Notes: generated from the letters alone by a model not told the origin. DNA of 64,000 nt from Pseudomonadales bacterium (GCA_017642855.1 JAEPOO010000003.1:124001-188000), one strand, 5' to 3'. Counted from the first letter of the stretch, positions 27,826 to 37,328 are shown. Numbers and translations are program-made.

Positions 27826-29465
27826 CTTTCTTTCGAGCGCTCAGCATTTTTTTTACTCTGGTGAAGTTCCGACTGGATCGGAACTTACCAGACGACGCTC
27901 GATCCTGGTGGCTGAGTGCCCTCCTCTTTCCACTTCGCCTCATCAGAACTGACAAAAACAAAGCGGTCGCCGCAAGAAAGGCATTAGAGGCGCTGGGGCC
28001 AATTTTCATCAAATTTGGCCAACTGCTTTCCACTCGCAAAGACCTCTTCTCCGAGGAGATGTCGAGAGAGCTGGAAAAACTTCAGGACCAGGTACCACCG
28101 TTCGATTCCGCAGAAGCGAGGCGCATGATCGAACAAGACATTGGTACTTCCGTTGATGAGCTGTTCGACAACTTCAGTCATGATCCCATGGCTTCTGCCT
28201 CAGTCGCCCAAGTCCACCCCGCCACGCTGAAAACGGATCACGGTCCCAGAGAAGTTGTCGTCAAGGTCATACGACCAGGGATCGACAAAGTGATTCGCCG
28301 AGACATCAAGTTGATGTATTTCGGCGCACGTCTGTTGCAAAGATTCTGGCCGGATGCCAAGCGGCTCCATCCCATCGCCATCGTCCGTGACTACGAACGA
28401 ACCATCCTCGGGGAACTTGATCTGTCTCTCGAAGCGGCCAATACAAAACAGCTGAGAGAGAACTGGTACGGCAGCGGCAAACTTTACGTACCTGTTGTGT
28501 ACGAGGAATTTTCCTCTCGCCGCATCATGGTGATGGAACGGATATACGGTGTCACCGCCACCAATCTGGAAGCTCTGAAAGCCGAAGATACAGACCTGAA
28601 AAAACTCGCACACCTGGGCGTGGAAATCTTTTTCACACAGGTTTTCGAGGACAACTTTTTCCATGCAGACATGCACCCTGGCAATGTCTTTGTCGATATC
28701 ACTGACCCTGCGAACCCGACGTACATCGCACTGGATTGCGCGATCATCGGATCACTCACTGACAACGACAAAAACTACCTGGCGAGAAACCTGCTGGCCT
28801 TCTTCAGACGAGATTACGACGAAGTCGCAAAACTGCATGTGCAAAGCGGCTGGGTGCCCTCCAGCACCGATGTGGATGAGTTCTCTCGTGTGATTCGTCA
28901 GGTTGTTGATCCTTTTTTTCAGAAACCAATCAAAGACATTTCATTCGGCAACGTTCTGCTCGAGCTTTTTGATACCGCCAGACACTTCGATATGGAAGTA
29001 CAGCCTCAACTTGTGCTGCTCCAGAAAACCCTCATCAATATCGAGGGCATGGGCAGACAGATTTATCCGGACCTTGACCTCTGGGAGACCGCAGCACCAT
29101 TCATGGAACGCTGGATGAACGAGCGAGTCGGCATCGCCGGACTGATCCGGAGAATTTCAGAGAACGCACCTCGCTGGATAGATCAGCTGCCGGATATCCC
29201 GGATCTCGCCTACAACACAATGGTCGAGATCAGAGAACTTACTGAACAGACTCGACATCAGGCACAAACCCTGGGGGAGGTCAGACAGGCGCTTCAGGCA
29301 CAGAACCAGAAGTCCCGTTACCAGAAGCTGGGTGGTATCGCACTGATCGGTGCCATCCTTAGTCTGCTGTTACCCGCAACCGGATACACGGCCGTGATCG
29401 ACCCGGTCCTTTCAGGGTCAGTACTTGGCACCTTGGGCATCTACTGGCTGTACATTCACGCCTGA
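27822..29465 (+). CDS. ubiB: Ubiquinone biosynthesis regulatory kinase-like ATPase
   Basis: The protein has 547 residues, normal length. It is a member of the atypical UbiB/ADCK family, with the family's KxGQ motif (FIKFGQLLSTRKDL, ~65-78), the Ala-rich loop (ASASVAQVHPA), the catalytic HADMHPGNVF, and two C-terminal membrane helices (~495-545). It acts with the aerobic ubiquinone complex at the inner membrane. Coupled to ubiE by ATGA overlap. The next genes, hisIE and tatABC, follow in the usual Pseudomonas order. Confidence 0.95.
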   Translation: MTFFRALSIFFTLVKFRLDRNLPDDARSWWLSALLFPLRLIRTDKNKAVAARKALEALGPIFIKFGQLLSTRKDLFSEEMSRELEKLQDQVPPFDSAEARRMIEQDIGTSVDELFDNFSHDPMASASVAQVHPATLKTDHGPREVVVKVIRPGIDKVIRRDIKLMYFGARLLQRFWPDAKRLHPIAIVRDYERTILGELDLSLEAANTKQLRENWYGSGKLYVPVVYEEFSSRRIMVMERIYGVTATNLEALKAEDTDLKKLAHLGVEIFFTQVFEDNFFHADMHPGNVFVDITDPANPTYIALDCAIIGSLTDNDKNYLARNLLAFFRRDYDEVAKLHVQSGWVPSSTDVDEFSRVIRQVVDPFFQKPIKDISFGNVLLELFDTARHFDMEVQPQLVLLQKTLINIEGMGRQIYPDLDLWETAAPFMERWMNERVGIAGLIRRISENAPRWIDQLPDIPDLAYNTMVEIRELTEQTRHQAQTLGEVRQALQAQNQKSRYQKLGGIALIGAILSLLLPATGYTAVIDPVLSGSVLGTLGIYWLYIHA

Positions 29466-29508
29466 CGTGATATTCTCGCCGCCCTTTTTGGTCTGAGTCC
29501 CCAGCGAA

Positions 29509-29910
29509 ATGGACACCATAAACGAAGATTGGCTGAACGACGTTGTCTTCAACGATGATGGTCTGGTGCCCGTGATCGCACAGGATCACGTGACCAAGCG
29601 AGTCCTCATGGTTGCCTATATGAATCGCGAGGCTCTGCTCGAAACCGTCAAAACCGAAAAAGCGATTTACTGGTCACGATCCCGGCAACAGTTCTGGCGC
29701 AAGGGAGAATCCTCAGGTCACGAACAGCGGGTTAAGGACATCCAGCTGGACTGCGATGGTGATGTGCTAACATTGATGGTTGAACAAATTGGCGGAATCG
29801 CCTGCCACACCGGCAGAAACTCTTGTTTTTACAAACAGTTAACTCCGGAAGGCTGGATGGATGCAGAGCCTGTGCTGAAGGATCCCAGCGAGATATATGC
29901 CGATGGATGA
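29509..29910 (+). CDS. hisI: Phosphoribosyl-AMP cyclohydrolase
   Basis: The protein has 133 residues, the single-domain form. It catalyses the third step of histidine synthesis, opening the purine ring. The zinc and magnesium sites are visible as QLDCDGD and [10 protein letters not shown]. It overlaps hisE by 14 bases in another frame, so coupling is likely. Confidence 0.96.
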   Translation: MDTINEDWLNDVVFNDDGLVPVIAQDHVTKRVLMVAYMNREALLETVKTEKAIYWSRSRQQFWRKGESSGHEQRVKDIQLDCDGDVLTLMVEQIGGIACHTGRNSCFYKQLTPEGWMDAEPVLKDPSEIYADG

Positions 29911-30232
29911 CATCTTGGAAAAGCTGACGACACTGCTGGAAGAACGCAGAAACGCAGACCCGAACAGCTCCTATGTTGCCAATCTCCATGAAAAGGGATT
30001 GAACAGAATCCTCGAAAAAGTCGGCGAAGAGGCGACCGAGGTCATAATCGCAGCAAAAGACGCAGGGAATAAAACAGATAACACCGACGTTATCAAAGAA
30101 ACCGCTGATCTGTGGTTTCACACCCTGGTGATGCTAAATCACCTGGATGCATCTTCCGCTGAAGTGCTGGAAGAGCTGGAAAGAAGATTTGGAGTCTCCG
30201 GACTCGAGGAAAAAGCATCGCGATCTCAGTGA
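29897..30232 (+). CDS. hisE: Phosphoribosyl-ATP pyrophosphatase
   Basis: The protein has 111 residues, all alpha-helical, of the MazG-like fold. It carries the signature [15 protein letters not shown] and the [13 protein letters not shown] helix. It catalyses the second step of histidine synthesis. HisI and HisE are separate proteins, not the fused HisIE of enterobacteria. Confidence 0.95.
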   Translation: MPMDDILEKLTTLLEERRNADPNSSYVANLHEKGLNRILEKVGEEATEVIIAAKDAGNKTDNTDVIKETADLWFHTLVMLNHLDASSAEVLEELERRFGVSGLEEKASRSQ

Positions 30233-30256
30233 TCGTCAGATTAGAGGAGAATCATC

Positions 30257-30469
30257 ATGTCCTTTGGCGTAACAGAACTCATTATTATCCTGGTCATTGT
30301 GCTGCTTTTATTCGGCACATCCAAACTCAAGTCCCTGGGTACTGACCTAGGCTCTGCCATCAAGGGATTCCGCTCAGCCGTGACAGACGAAGAAGCGCAA
30401 AAGTCGGAAGTTGCTGAGAATGATGAGGGTGAGAAGACCGTCGAACAGACTTCTGAATCCTCACAGTAA
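30257..30469 (+). CDS. tatA: Sec-independent translocase component TatA
   Basis: The protein has 70 residues: one membrane helix ([14 protein letters not shown]) followed by the amphipathic helix beginning [18 protein letters not shown]. It forms the pore of the Tat system for folded proteins. AGAGGAG stands just upstream. First of tatABC. Confidence 0.95.
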   Translation: MSFGVTELIIILVIVLLLFGTSKLKSLGTDLGSAIKGFRSAVTDEEAQKSEVAENDEGEKTVEQTSESSQ

Positions 30470-30501
30470 TCCGGCCCTGAATTACGGGAAGGCATTTCGT
30501 C

Positions 30502-30891
30502 ATGTTTGACATCGGTTTTCCAGAACTGATGATGATCAGCATCGTCGCCCTGCTGGTTATCGGTCCGGAAAAGCTTCCCGAAACCATCCGAACCATCTCC
30601 CTTTGGGTGGGACGACTGCAACGAAGCTTCACCAACATCCGACGTGAAATCGAAAACGAAATTGGTGCTGATGAAATTAGAGCCCAGCTTCATAACGAAA
30701 GCATCATGAAGGACCTGGAAGAAACAAAGAACGCCATCAACGAAGCGCACCGGGAAGTACAAAAAGACGTGCGCGAAACTCTGGAAGCTGCCGAAACCGA
30801 AGCAAAAGACATCGCTTCATTGAGCAACACCAAGAGCAACAAAGAGACCAATAAAGAAACGAAAACAGAGACCAGCAGCAGCGGATCATGA
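30502..30891 (+). CDS. tatB: Sec-independent translocase component TatB
   Basis: The protein has 129 residues: one membrane helix with the conserved Glu ([21 protein letters not shown]), a long amphipathic and coiled-coil region, and a Lys/Glu/Thr-rich tail. It receives twin-arginine substrates with TatC. It overlaps tatC by four bases. Confidence 0.95.
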   Translation: MFDIGFPELMMISIVALLVIGPEKLPETIRTISLWVGRLQRSFTNIRREIENEIGADEIRAQLHNESIMKDLEETKNAINEAHREVQKDVRETLEAAETEAKDIASLSNTKSNKETNKETKTETSSSGS

Positions 30892-31649
30892 GCGAACAGG
30901 AAACCATCGACCAGGGACAGCCCCTGGTAGAACATCTGATCGAACTCAGGACGCGCATCCTGCACGCCATCCTTTCTGTTCTGATTATCTTTCTACCACT
31001 GTTCGCCTTCTCAAACGAAATCTACACCTACATCTCAGAACCGCTCAGACAGTTTCTGCCCGAGGGGACCACCATGATTGCGACGGAGGTGGCGTCGCCT
31101 TTTCTCACGCCTTTCAAACTGACCATCGTACTGGCCGTGTTTATCGCCATGCCCTACATCCTGCACCAGCTTTGGAGCTTTATCGCACCCGGGCTATACA
31201 GCAATGAGAAGAAAGTTGCCGCGCCGCTACTGGCCAGCAGCATCATTCTTTTCTACACCGGCATCGCATTCGCGTTTTATGTGGTGTTCCCATTGGTGTT
31301 CGGTTTCTTCACCTCGGTTGCGCCGGACGGCGTCACCATCATGACGGACATCAATCGCTATCTGGATTTCGTGCTGAAACTGTTTTTTGCTTTTGGTCTC
31401 GCTTTCGAGATACCCATTGCGACCGTATTGTTAATCTGGACCGGCGCCACCACTGCTGACGCCATGGGTAAAAAGCGCCCCTACGTCATCGTTGGCTGTT
31501 TTATCGTGGGCATGCTCCTCACGCCACCCGACGTGATTTCCCAAATTTTGCTGGCACTGCCGATGTGGCTACTCTTTGAAACAGGCATCGTCTTCGCTCG
31601 AGTCTTCAGGCTGGGTGAAAAAGAAAGCGACGCCGGCATAGCTGATTAG
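30888..31649 (+). CDS. tatC: Sec-independent translocase component TatC
   Basis: The protein has 253 residues with six membrane helices. The conserved N-terminal [13 protein letters not shown] and the first periplasmic loop before SPFLTPFK, which form the signal-peptide site, are present. It is the last of the tatABC operon. A hairpin with no T-run lies after it, overlapping the dtd stop. Confidence 0.96.
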   Translation: MSEQETIDQGQPLVEHLIELRTRILHAILSVLIIFLPLFAFSNEIYTYISEPLRQFLPEGTTMIATEVASPFLTPFKLTIVLAVFIAMPYILHQLWSFIAPGLYSNEKKVAAPLLASSIILFYTGIAFAFYVVFPLVFGFFTSVAPDGVTIMTDINRYLDFVLKLFFAFGLAFEIPIATVLLIWTGATTADAMGKKRPYVIVGCFIVGMLLTPPDVISQILLALPMWLLFETGIVFARVFRLGEKESDAGIAD

Positions 31650-31679
31650 CAGCGCCTTCAGCGCGTGACCCGCAAAGCG

Positions 31680-32114
31680 TCAGCTTTGCAAGAAGAAAGT
31701 CACCGGTCCGTCGTTGGTTAACGACACTTTCATATCCGCACCAAACTTCCCGGTGGCAACCGTCACCTGTTTCCCTGCCTTTTCGACAAACTCGTTATAA
31801 AGCCATTCAGCGTCTTCAGGTGGTGCAGCCGAGGAAAAAGACGGCCTGAGCCCCTTTTTGGTATCCGCAGCAAGCGTAAACTGAGAAACGATCATCAGCT
31901 CGCCGCCCACATCTAATAACGATCGATTCATGTGCCCCTTCTCGTCCCCGAAGACACGATAGTTGAGCGTTTTATTGAGCAACTTTTCCAGATCAGCGCT
32001 GTTGTCACCTTTTTCAATGCCGAGCAGTAAAAGCAATCCGGGTCCAATCGCACCGCTGGGTTCACCATCCGCAATGACGTCGGCCGCAGTGACTCGCTGA
32101 ATAAGGCCGATCAT
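31680..32114 (-). CDS. dtd: D-aminoacyl-tRNA deacylase
   Basis: The protein has 144 residues. It hydrolyses D-amino acids from mischarged tRNA. Both signature motifs are present: SQFTLAADTKKG with SFSSAAPP, and the cross-subunit NDGPVTF near the C-terminus. It is the last of a typA-pip-dtd cluster on the minus strand, 11 bases after pip. Confidence 0.96.
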   Translation of the reverse strand: MIGLIQRVTAADVIADGEPSGAIGPGLLLLLGIEKGDNSADLEKLLNKTLNYRVFGDEKGHMNRSLLDVGGELMIVSQFTLAADTKKGLRPSFSSAAPPEDAEWLYNEFVEKAGKQVTVATGKFGADMKVSLTNDGPVTFFLQS

Positions 32115-32125
32115 AAGACGTCAGA

Positions 32126-33103
32126 CTAGACGCCGAAGTTTTCTTCGAAACGCAGCGACATGTCCCGGGTGGCTCTGATCAACGCATCGATCATTGCAGG
32201 TTCTGTCGCTGAATGTCCTGCCTCCCGAACAATGTAGAGCTGAGACGTTGGCCAGACTTTCCTCAGGTCATGAGCGTTGTCCAGCGGCGAGACACAATCA
32301 AAACGCCCATGCACAATGATGCCGGGAATGTCCTTCAGAACACCGGCATTATCCAGCAGCTGTTCTGGCTCGAGGAAACACTGGTTCTTAAAGTAATGCG
32401 TGGCAATCAAACAGCGTGCGTGGGCCCGACCGCCGTCTGAGAAGTGCTTTATCAACCTGGGGTTTGGGTGCAGCGTCGAGGCATGAGCTTCCCAGGTAGA
32501 CCAGGCTTTGGCAGCCGCCATTCGAGCAAGCTCGTTGTCCTGCTGCATAAGTTCGTTGTACGCATCGCAACAACCTGATTTGTCGGCTTCCCTGCCCATT
32601 GTTTTGATCGGCGCCACAAAGTCTTCCCAGTGATCCGGAAAAAAACGACTCGCGCCTTCTTCATAAAACCAATCAATGTCTTGCTGTCGGCCAAGGAAGA
32701 TACCTCTCAGAATCAGCCCCAGGACATGATTGGGATGGGCTTCTGCATAGGCCAGACCAAGCGTTGCGCCCCAGCCACCGCCGAACACGACCCACTTATC
32801 AACGCCGAGGTATTCACGAATCTTTTCCATATCTGAAACAAGATCTGCCGTCGTGTTGTTGGTGAGTTCGGTGTGTGGCACAGATCGACCAGCGCCTCGC
32901 TGATCAAAAAGGATGATTCGATACTTCTCAGGGTTAAAGAAACACCGCGAGTTAAATTCACAGCCGGACCCGGGTCCGCCGTGCACAAAAACAATAGGAA
33001 TACCGTCCACGCTTCCGCTTTCGTCCACATATAACTCGTGAACATCATCAACTTTTACGTTGTGACGGGCGTAGGGCTTAATGTCCGGATATAGCGGTAG
33101 CAT
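32126..33103 (-). CDS. pip: Proline iminopeptidase homologue lacking the nucleophilic serine
   Basis: The protein has 325 residues, an alpha/beta hydrolase of the S33 family that resembles bacterial prolyl aminopeptidase over its whole length: the HGGPGSG oxyanion loop, LFDQRGAGRS, RGIFLGRQQDIDWFY in the cap, VHGRFD with Asp269, and EAGHS with His297. The nucleophile elbow, usually FGGSWGS, reads FGGGWGA. Gly110 is encoded by GGC where the family has Ser (AGC would be one base away). If the sequence is right, the enzyme cannot work by the normal mechanism. It stands in the gap of a typA-pip-dtd operon. The frame is otherwise intact, so it is not an obvious pseudogene. Confidence 0.88.
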   Translation of the reverse strand: MLPLYPDIKPYARHNVKVDDVHELYVDESGSVDGIPIVFVHGGPGSGCEFNSRCFFNPEKYRIILFDQRGAGRSVPHTELTNNTTADLVSDMEKIREYLGVDKWVVFGGGWGATLGLAYAEAHPNHVLGLILRGIFLGRQQDIDWFYEEGASRFFPDHWEDFVAPIKTMGREADKSGCCDAYNELMQQDNELARMAAAKAWSTWEAHASTLHPNPRLIKHFSDGGRAHARCLIATHYFKNQCFLEPEQLLDNAGVLKDIPGIIVHGRFDCVSPLDNAHDLRKVWPTSQLYIVREAGHSATEPAMIDALIRATRDMSLRFEENFGV

Positions 33104-33117
33104 GGTTGTGTCTTCCC

Positions 33118-34941
33118 TCAGGCAACCTTCGCTCTGGCTGCGCGCTTTCTTTCGTTCTCAGTCAGAAGCTTCTTCCTAATTCGAATGTGGTTGGGTGTCA
33201 CCTCAACCAACTCGTCTTCCCCAATAAATTCAATCGCAGCTTCGAGCGAATGCCGCACCGGTGGCGTCAGCATAATGTTCTCATCGCTACCCGAGGCGCG
33301 AATGTTGGTGAGCTGTTTTTCCTTGAGAGGATTAACCGGCAAATCGTTGCCTCTGGAGTGCAGTCCGACAACCATACCTTCATAAATTTCTTCATTAGGT
33401 CCAACAAACAGTCGACCTCGGGCCTGCAAATTGTTGAGCGCGAAACCAACACTTTTACCGCTGGCCATTGAAATCAACACACCGTTGTTGCGGCTCGCAA
33501 TGTCTTCGCTGACAACCTCGCCGTAGTGCGAGAATACACTATTCATCATGCCCGTACCGGAGGTCATGGTCAGGAAGTCGGAGCGAAACCCAATCAGCGC
33601 ACGTGTGGGAACAACAAATTCGAGTCGAGTCCTGCCAGAGCCGTCCGGTAGCATATTGGTCATGGTGGCTTTGCGCTGCCCCAGTTCTTCCATGATGCTT
33701 CCCTGGTGTTCGTCATCAATATCGATCATCAGGTTCTCAAACGGTTCTTCCAGCTGACCGTCGACCTCATGAAAGATCACTTCCGGTCTACCAACTGCCA
33801 GTTCGTAACCTTCCCGCCGCATGGTTTCAATCAACACGGAGAGATGTAACTCGCCTCGTCCCGAGACTTTAAAGCGATCTGCATGCTCTGTTTCTTCGAC
33901 TCGCAGCGCCACGTTATAGAGCAGTTCCCTGTCCAACCGTTCTTTGATGTGACGGCTGGTCACAAACTTGCCGTCTTTACCAGCAAATGGTGATGTATTG
34001 ACCTGAAAGGTCATCGAGATGGTCGGCTCATCGACCTGCAACGGCGGCAGCGCCTCGGGATGACCGAGCGCACAAACGGTGTCTGAGATCTGGATATCTT
34101 CCAGGCCACTGATACACACAATGTCACCGGCAGAAGCGCTTTCCACCGGCGAACGATCCAGACCGTTGTAACCCATGACCTGAAGAATCTTTCCCTTTCG
34201 CTCTTCACCCTCTCTGGACACAACGACAACCTGATCTCCTGTGTTCACCTGGCCACGGGTGATTCGCCCCAGCCCGATGACACCGACGTAACTGCTGTAG
34301 TCCAGCGCACTGATCTGCATCTGAAAAGGTCCATCTTCCGTCGCATCCGGCGGGGGCACCTGCTCTGTGATGATTTCCAGGAGACAAGAAAGATCATCTT
34401 CAAGTTCGTCCGCCGAGCGCCCCGCTTTCCCATGGATCGCCGATCCATAGATTACCGGGAAATCCAGCTGTTCATCATTCGCCCCAAGCTGGTCAAACAG
34501 CTCAAAAACTTCATCGACAACCCAGTCAGGTCTGGCACCGTCCCGATCAATCTTGTTGACCATAACAATCGGGTTCAGGCCATTCTCAAAGGCCTTGCTC
34601 GTGACAAACCGCGTCTGGGGCATCGGTCCCTCTACAGCGTCGACCAGCAGCAGCACGGAATCCACCATGGAGAGGATTCGTTCAACTTCGCCGCCGAAGT
34701 CCGCGTGTCCCGGGGTATCGACAATGTTGATGCGGTAATCCTTCCAGTTCAGCGCCGTATTTTTTGCCAGGATCGTAATGCCGCGTTCTTTCTCCAGATC
34801 ATTGGAGTCCATGAGGCGCTCACCCTCGTCTTCGCCCCGCTGCAAGGCACCAGCCTGCGCCAGGAGCTTATCTATGAGCGTGGTTTTGCCGTGATCGACG
34901 TGAGCGATTATCGCGATATTGCGTAGTGCTGAATGATCCAT
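33118..34941 (-). CDS. typA: Translational GTPase TypA/BipA
   Basis: The protein has 607 residues from the ATG at 34941; an upstream in-frame start at 35016 would add 25 residues that do not match the family and would overlap the next divergent gene. The G domain has [29 protein letters not shown] and NKIDRDGA. Domains II, III and V and the unique C-terminal domain follow, ending Lys/Arg-rich. It binds the ribosome and helps assembly under stress and cold. It is divergent from the PP-loop gene. Confidence 0.96.
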   Translation of the reverse strand: MDHSALRNIAIIAHVDHGKTTLIDKLLAQAGALQRGEDEGERLMDSNDLEKERGITILAKNTALNWKDYRINIVDTPGHADFGGEVERILSMVDSVLLLVDAVEGPMPQTRFVTSKAFENGLNPIVMVNKIDRDGARPDWVVDEVFELFDQLGANDEQLDFPVIYGSAIHGKAGRSADELEDDLSCLLEIITEQVPPPDATEDGPFQMQISALDYSSYVGVIGLGRITRGQVNTGDQVVVVSREGEERKGKILQVMGYNGLDRSPVESASAGDIVCISGLEDIQISDTVCALGHPEALPPLQVDEPTISMTFQVNTSPFAGKDGKFVTSRHIKERLDRELLYNVALRVEETEHADRFKVSGRGELHLSVLIETMRREGYELAVGRPEVIFHEVDGQLEEPFENLMIDIDDEHQGSIMEELGQRKATMTNMLPDGSGRTRLEFVVPTRALIGFRSDFLTMTSGTGMMNSVFSHYGEVVSEDIASRNNGVLISMASGKSVGFALNNLQARGRLFVGPNEEIYEGMVVGLHSRGNDLPVNPLKEKQLTNIRASGSDENIMLTPPVRHSLEAAIEFIGEDELVEVTPNHIRIRKKLLTENERKRAARAKVA

Positions 34942-35000
34942 GAGGGACAGGCGCTTTGTGGGGGTCGGAAAACGGGCGGCATTATATATAATTCGCGGCC

Positions 35001-36065
35001 ATGGGGAAGGACTCAAACATAAAACAGCGAAAAGCCGTATCCCTGATTTCGGGCGGTCTCGATTCTATGCTCGCCACCAAAGTGGTGATGGAGCAGGGCA
35101 TCCACGTGGAGGGGATTAATTTTTTCACGGGTTTCTGCGTTGAAGGCCATACACATGCCATTCGTGCAAAAGACCGGAAGAAGGAAAAACGCAATAACGC
35201 GCTGTGGGTCGCCGAGCAATTAGGCATCAAACTCCATATCATCGACGTGATCGAGGAGTATAAAGATGTCGTGCTCAATCCAAAGCATGGGTACGGTCAG
35301 AACATGAATCCCTGCCTGGACTGCAAGATTTTCATGGTCAACAAAGCGGTTGCCTGGGGTTGGATGGAGGAAAACGACTTCGACTTCATCATTACCGGCG
35401 AGGTCATTGGCCAGCGTCCCAAATCACAACGCAAGGCAACCATGCCGATCATCGCCAGGGAGTCAGGCGCAGAGGATCGATTGTTGCGACCTCTATGTGC
35501 CAAGAATCTGCCAGAAACCCTTCCGGAGCGAGAAGGCTGGGTAAACAGAGAACAGCTTTATGGCTTTCACGGCAGAAATCGCAAACCGCAGATCGCGTTG
35601 GCTGAATCTCTTGGCATTGAGGAATACTCCCAGCCGGCCGGTGGATGCTGCTTTCTGACGGATAAATCCTACTCAGAGAAACTCAGTGATCTGTGGCAGT
35701 CCCGTGGTGACCGCGACTACGAACTTGACGACATCATGCTGTTGAAAGTAGGCCGACATCTCAGACCTAAACCTCATTACAAATTGATCATCAGTCGCGA
35801 GGAAGGCGAAAATCACTATCTGAATGGATATCAGCATGAGTTCACCATGATTCGCACAGTGTCTACCGGGGGGCCTAATGCGCTGGTCGACGGTAACGCC
35901 AGCGAAGAGGACCTCATGTTCGCCGCCCGCGTGGTTGCCAGGTATGGCCAGGGCAGGAACACCGACAGGGTTGTTATGAGCATCAAACAGCCGGATGCAG
36001 ACCTTCAAGAGGTCTCAGTAAAGCCGCTCCCGCCGTCAGAGATTCCCGAGTCCTGGCATGTCTGA
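35001..36065 (+). CDS. PP-loop ATP-pyrophosphatase, probable tRNA-thiolation enzyme
   Basis: The protein has 354 residues and no signal peptide. The PP-loop is SGGLDSMLA at 17-25. Two cysteine sites, CLDC (105 and 108) and the pair in GGCCFLTD (216-217), have the layout seen in sulfur-inserting tRNA enzymes; three or four could hold a [4Fe-4S] cluster as in TtcA and TtuA. The C-terminal ~130 residues (RDYELDDIMLLKVGRHLRP and after) form an extra domain I do not recognise. It resembles proteins annotated as ThiI- or MnmA-like. It sits where Pseudomonas has thiI after typA, and its stop overlaps a TusA-like gene by eight bases, which supports sulfur relay. A role in tRNA thiolation is inference; the modified base is unknown. 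Confidence 0.72.
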   Translation: MGKDSNIKQRKAVSLISGGLDSMLATKVVMEQGIHVEGINFFTGFCVEGHTHAIRAKDRKKEKRNNALWVAEQLGIKLHIIDVIEEYKDVVLNPKHGYGQNMNPCLDCKIFMVNKAVAWGWMEENDFDFIITGEVIGQRPKSQRKATMPIIARESGAEDRLLRPLCAKNLPETLPEREGWVNREQLYGFHGRNRKPQIALAESLGIEEYSQPAGGCCFLTDKSYSEKLSDLWQSRGDRDYELDDIMLLKVGRHLRPKPHYKLIISREEGENHYLNGYQHEFTMIRTVSTGGPNALVDGNASEEDLMFAARVVARYGQGRNTDRVVMSIKQPDADLQEVSVKPLPPSEIPESWHV

Positions 36066-36285
36066 GCACGAACTGAACGCGAGGCGACTGCTCTGTCCGA
36101 TGCCGGTTATCAGAACCCAGGATCGAATTGCCGAACTCGCGGATGGCGACCTCCTCAAAGTGACCTGCACCGACCCAGGGGTCCTCCATGACATCCCTGC
36201 CTGGTGTCGAATTCATGGCCACGAAGTGGTGGATACTCAGACCATCGATCGAGAGATGATCCTCACAATAAGGGTGCATAAATAG
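36058..36285 (+). CDS. TusA-family sulfur-carrier protein
   Basis: The protein has 75 residues. The family motif LLCPMPVI carries the Cys that holds persulfide sulfur. It overlaps the PP-loop gene by eight bases in another frame, so the two are made together. The likely job is to pass sulfur to the PP-loop enzyme. It is called TusA-like (also SirA/YhhP) and is not certain to be the general TusA. The stop codon overlaps the first NtrC-like box downstream. Confidence 0.88.
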   Translation: MSEHELNARRLLCPMPVIRTQDRIAELADGDLLKVTCTDPGVLHDIPAWCRIHGHEVVDTQTIDREMILTIRVHK

Positions 36286-36676
36286 CACTTTATTGGTGCG
36301 CTTTGCTGGTATTCGCCCAGTGTTGGTGCCTGTCAACAACCATTACCCCGCCAGGAGCCCAGCATCCGTCGCGTTTCAGATATTCTGGAGATGACACATT
36401 CTGAACATGATTTATGCACCAATATCGCCACGAGAGTCCATCAATGAGAAGGCCGCTGGATAGACCTGTGCGTTACCGACCCCAGAAATAAAAGGACAAA
36501 GTGGGTTTGAGCGGTGCCACGTGCCAGATCGCATCCGAGGAAGCAGCCTGGAAGACAGACGCCCACTTTCACCATCATGAGGCGGTTACTGCAGCCGACC
36601 TCTGAAAAAGCTGAAACACAAAAGCCGGCATCCGCAAAGGCTTTTCTTTGGCGCTTACAAGTCCCAGAATGTCGCA
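36286..36676 (+). promoter_or_regulatory. 391-bp spacer with NtrC-like boxes, possible relic glnA control region
   Basis: No gene is seen; the two open frames here look random. The spacer begins with GCACTTTATTGGTGC (36285-36299), one mismatch from the NtrC consensus GCACYA-N3-TGGTGC, and adds the half-sites TTGGTGC at 36323-36329 and TGCACCA at 36415-36421. A weak sigma-54-like element (CTGGATAGACCTGTGC, 36456-36471) has the GG and GC at the right spacing but poor consensus. In Pseudomonas glnA lies in this position between thiI and the DUF4124-glnLG genes, but no glnA is present here. The sites may still act on the DUF4124-glnLG genes. The regulatory reading is inference. Confidence 0.45.
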
Positions 36677-37210
36677 ATGCGAACACTTACATTGATACTT
36701 TGTCTCGTCACTTTCGGCGCTTCAGCCGAGCAGGTTTATAAACAGGTCGATAAAGCGGGTATCCCTACCTTCTCAGATCAGGCCATGCCAGGCGCAGAGC
36801 GGATCAACATTGAGGAACCCGTCACCTTCAAAGATGACGTGGCCCACCAGGCCATGGATCGACGAAAGGAGGAAAAGGCACAGTTGGATGAGAAGGCCCG
36901 AAATGTCTCCTATTCGATACAGATTACTGATCCGGCAGACGATTCCGCTGTCCGGGACAACGCCGGCAACCTGGCCATCTCCGTGCGCCTGACACCTAAC
37001 CTTATGGCCGGCCACAAAGCGGAGCTGCGAATGGATGGCAACAAGATTCGCAACCTGTCTGGCACCGGATCGGTGCAGCTTAGCAACGTGGATCGCGGTA
37101 CGCATCAGTTTAAAGCCCGCGTCATCAACGAAGATGGCGAAACGCTCGCTGAGAGCAACACAGTCTCTGTGTCGCTCCTGCGCTACGCATTACGGAAGCA
37201 ACCTCGCTGA
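36677..37210 (+). CDS. Exported DUF4124-domain protein
   Basis: The protein has 177 residues. A short signal peptide (LTLILCLVTFGASA) is followed by the DUF4124 motif (QVYKQVDKAGIPTFSDQAMPGAERI), then a linker and a beta-rich C-terminal domain (NLAISVRLTPNLMAGHKAELRMDG). It is probably periplasmic, function unknown. Genes of this family regularly precede glnLG in Pseudomonas-like genomes. There is no clear ribosome site. Confidence 0.8.
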   Translation: MRTLTLILCLVTFGASAEQVYKQVDKAGIPTFSDQAMPGAERINIEEPVTFKDDVAHQAMDRRKEEKAQLDEKARNVSYSIQITDPADDSAVRDNAGNLAISVRLTPNLMAGHKAELRMDGNKIRNLSGTGSVQLSNVDRGTHQFKARVINEDGETLAESNTVSVSLLRYALRKQPR

Positions 37211-37213
37211 GAA

Positions 37214-37230
37214 CGCACCATATTGGTGCG
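37214..37230. promoter_or_regulatory. NtrC-binding palindrome (also possible terminator stem)
   Basis: CGCACCA-TAT-TGGTGCG is a 17-base element with perfect seven-base arms, matching the NtrC enhancer consensus. It lies about 100 bases upstream of the sigma-54 promoter at 37329. The right arm is followed by G and five T, so the same hairpin could end the DUF4124 transcript. Confidence 0.75.
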
Positions 37231-37328
37231 GTTTTTCGCGGATCGTGTTACCATCCCCTCGTCTGTCGTTTCATGGGATAGACCTGAAAACAGCAACTTA
37301 GCAACGTCCAACGTCTCTAGCTCGGTTC

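Noticed and set aside
31672..31689. GCAAAGC-GTCA-GCTTTGC hairpin between tatC and dtd
   Set aside because: It has no T-run on either strand and overlaps the dtd stop; called a weak hairpin, not a terminator.
36441..36741. Two opposed frames in the spacer before DUF4124, examined as possible glnA remnants
   Set aside because: Neither translation contains a glutamine synthetase motif, and neither has a ribosome site.
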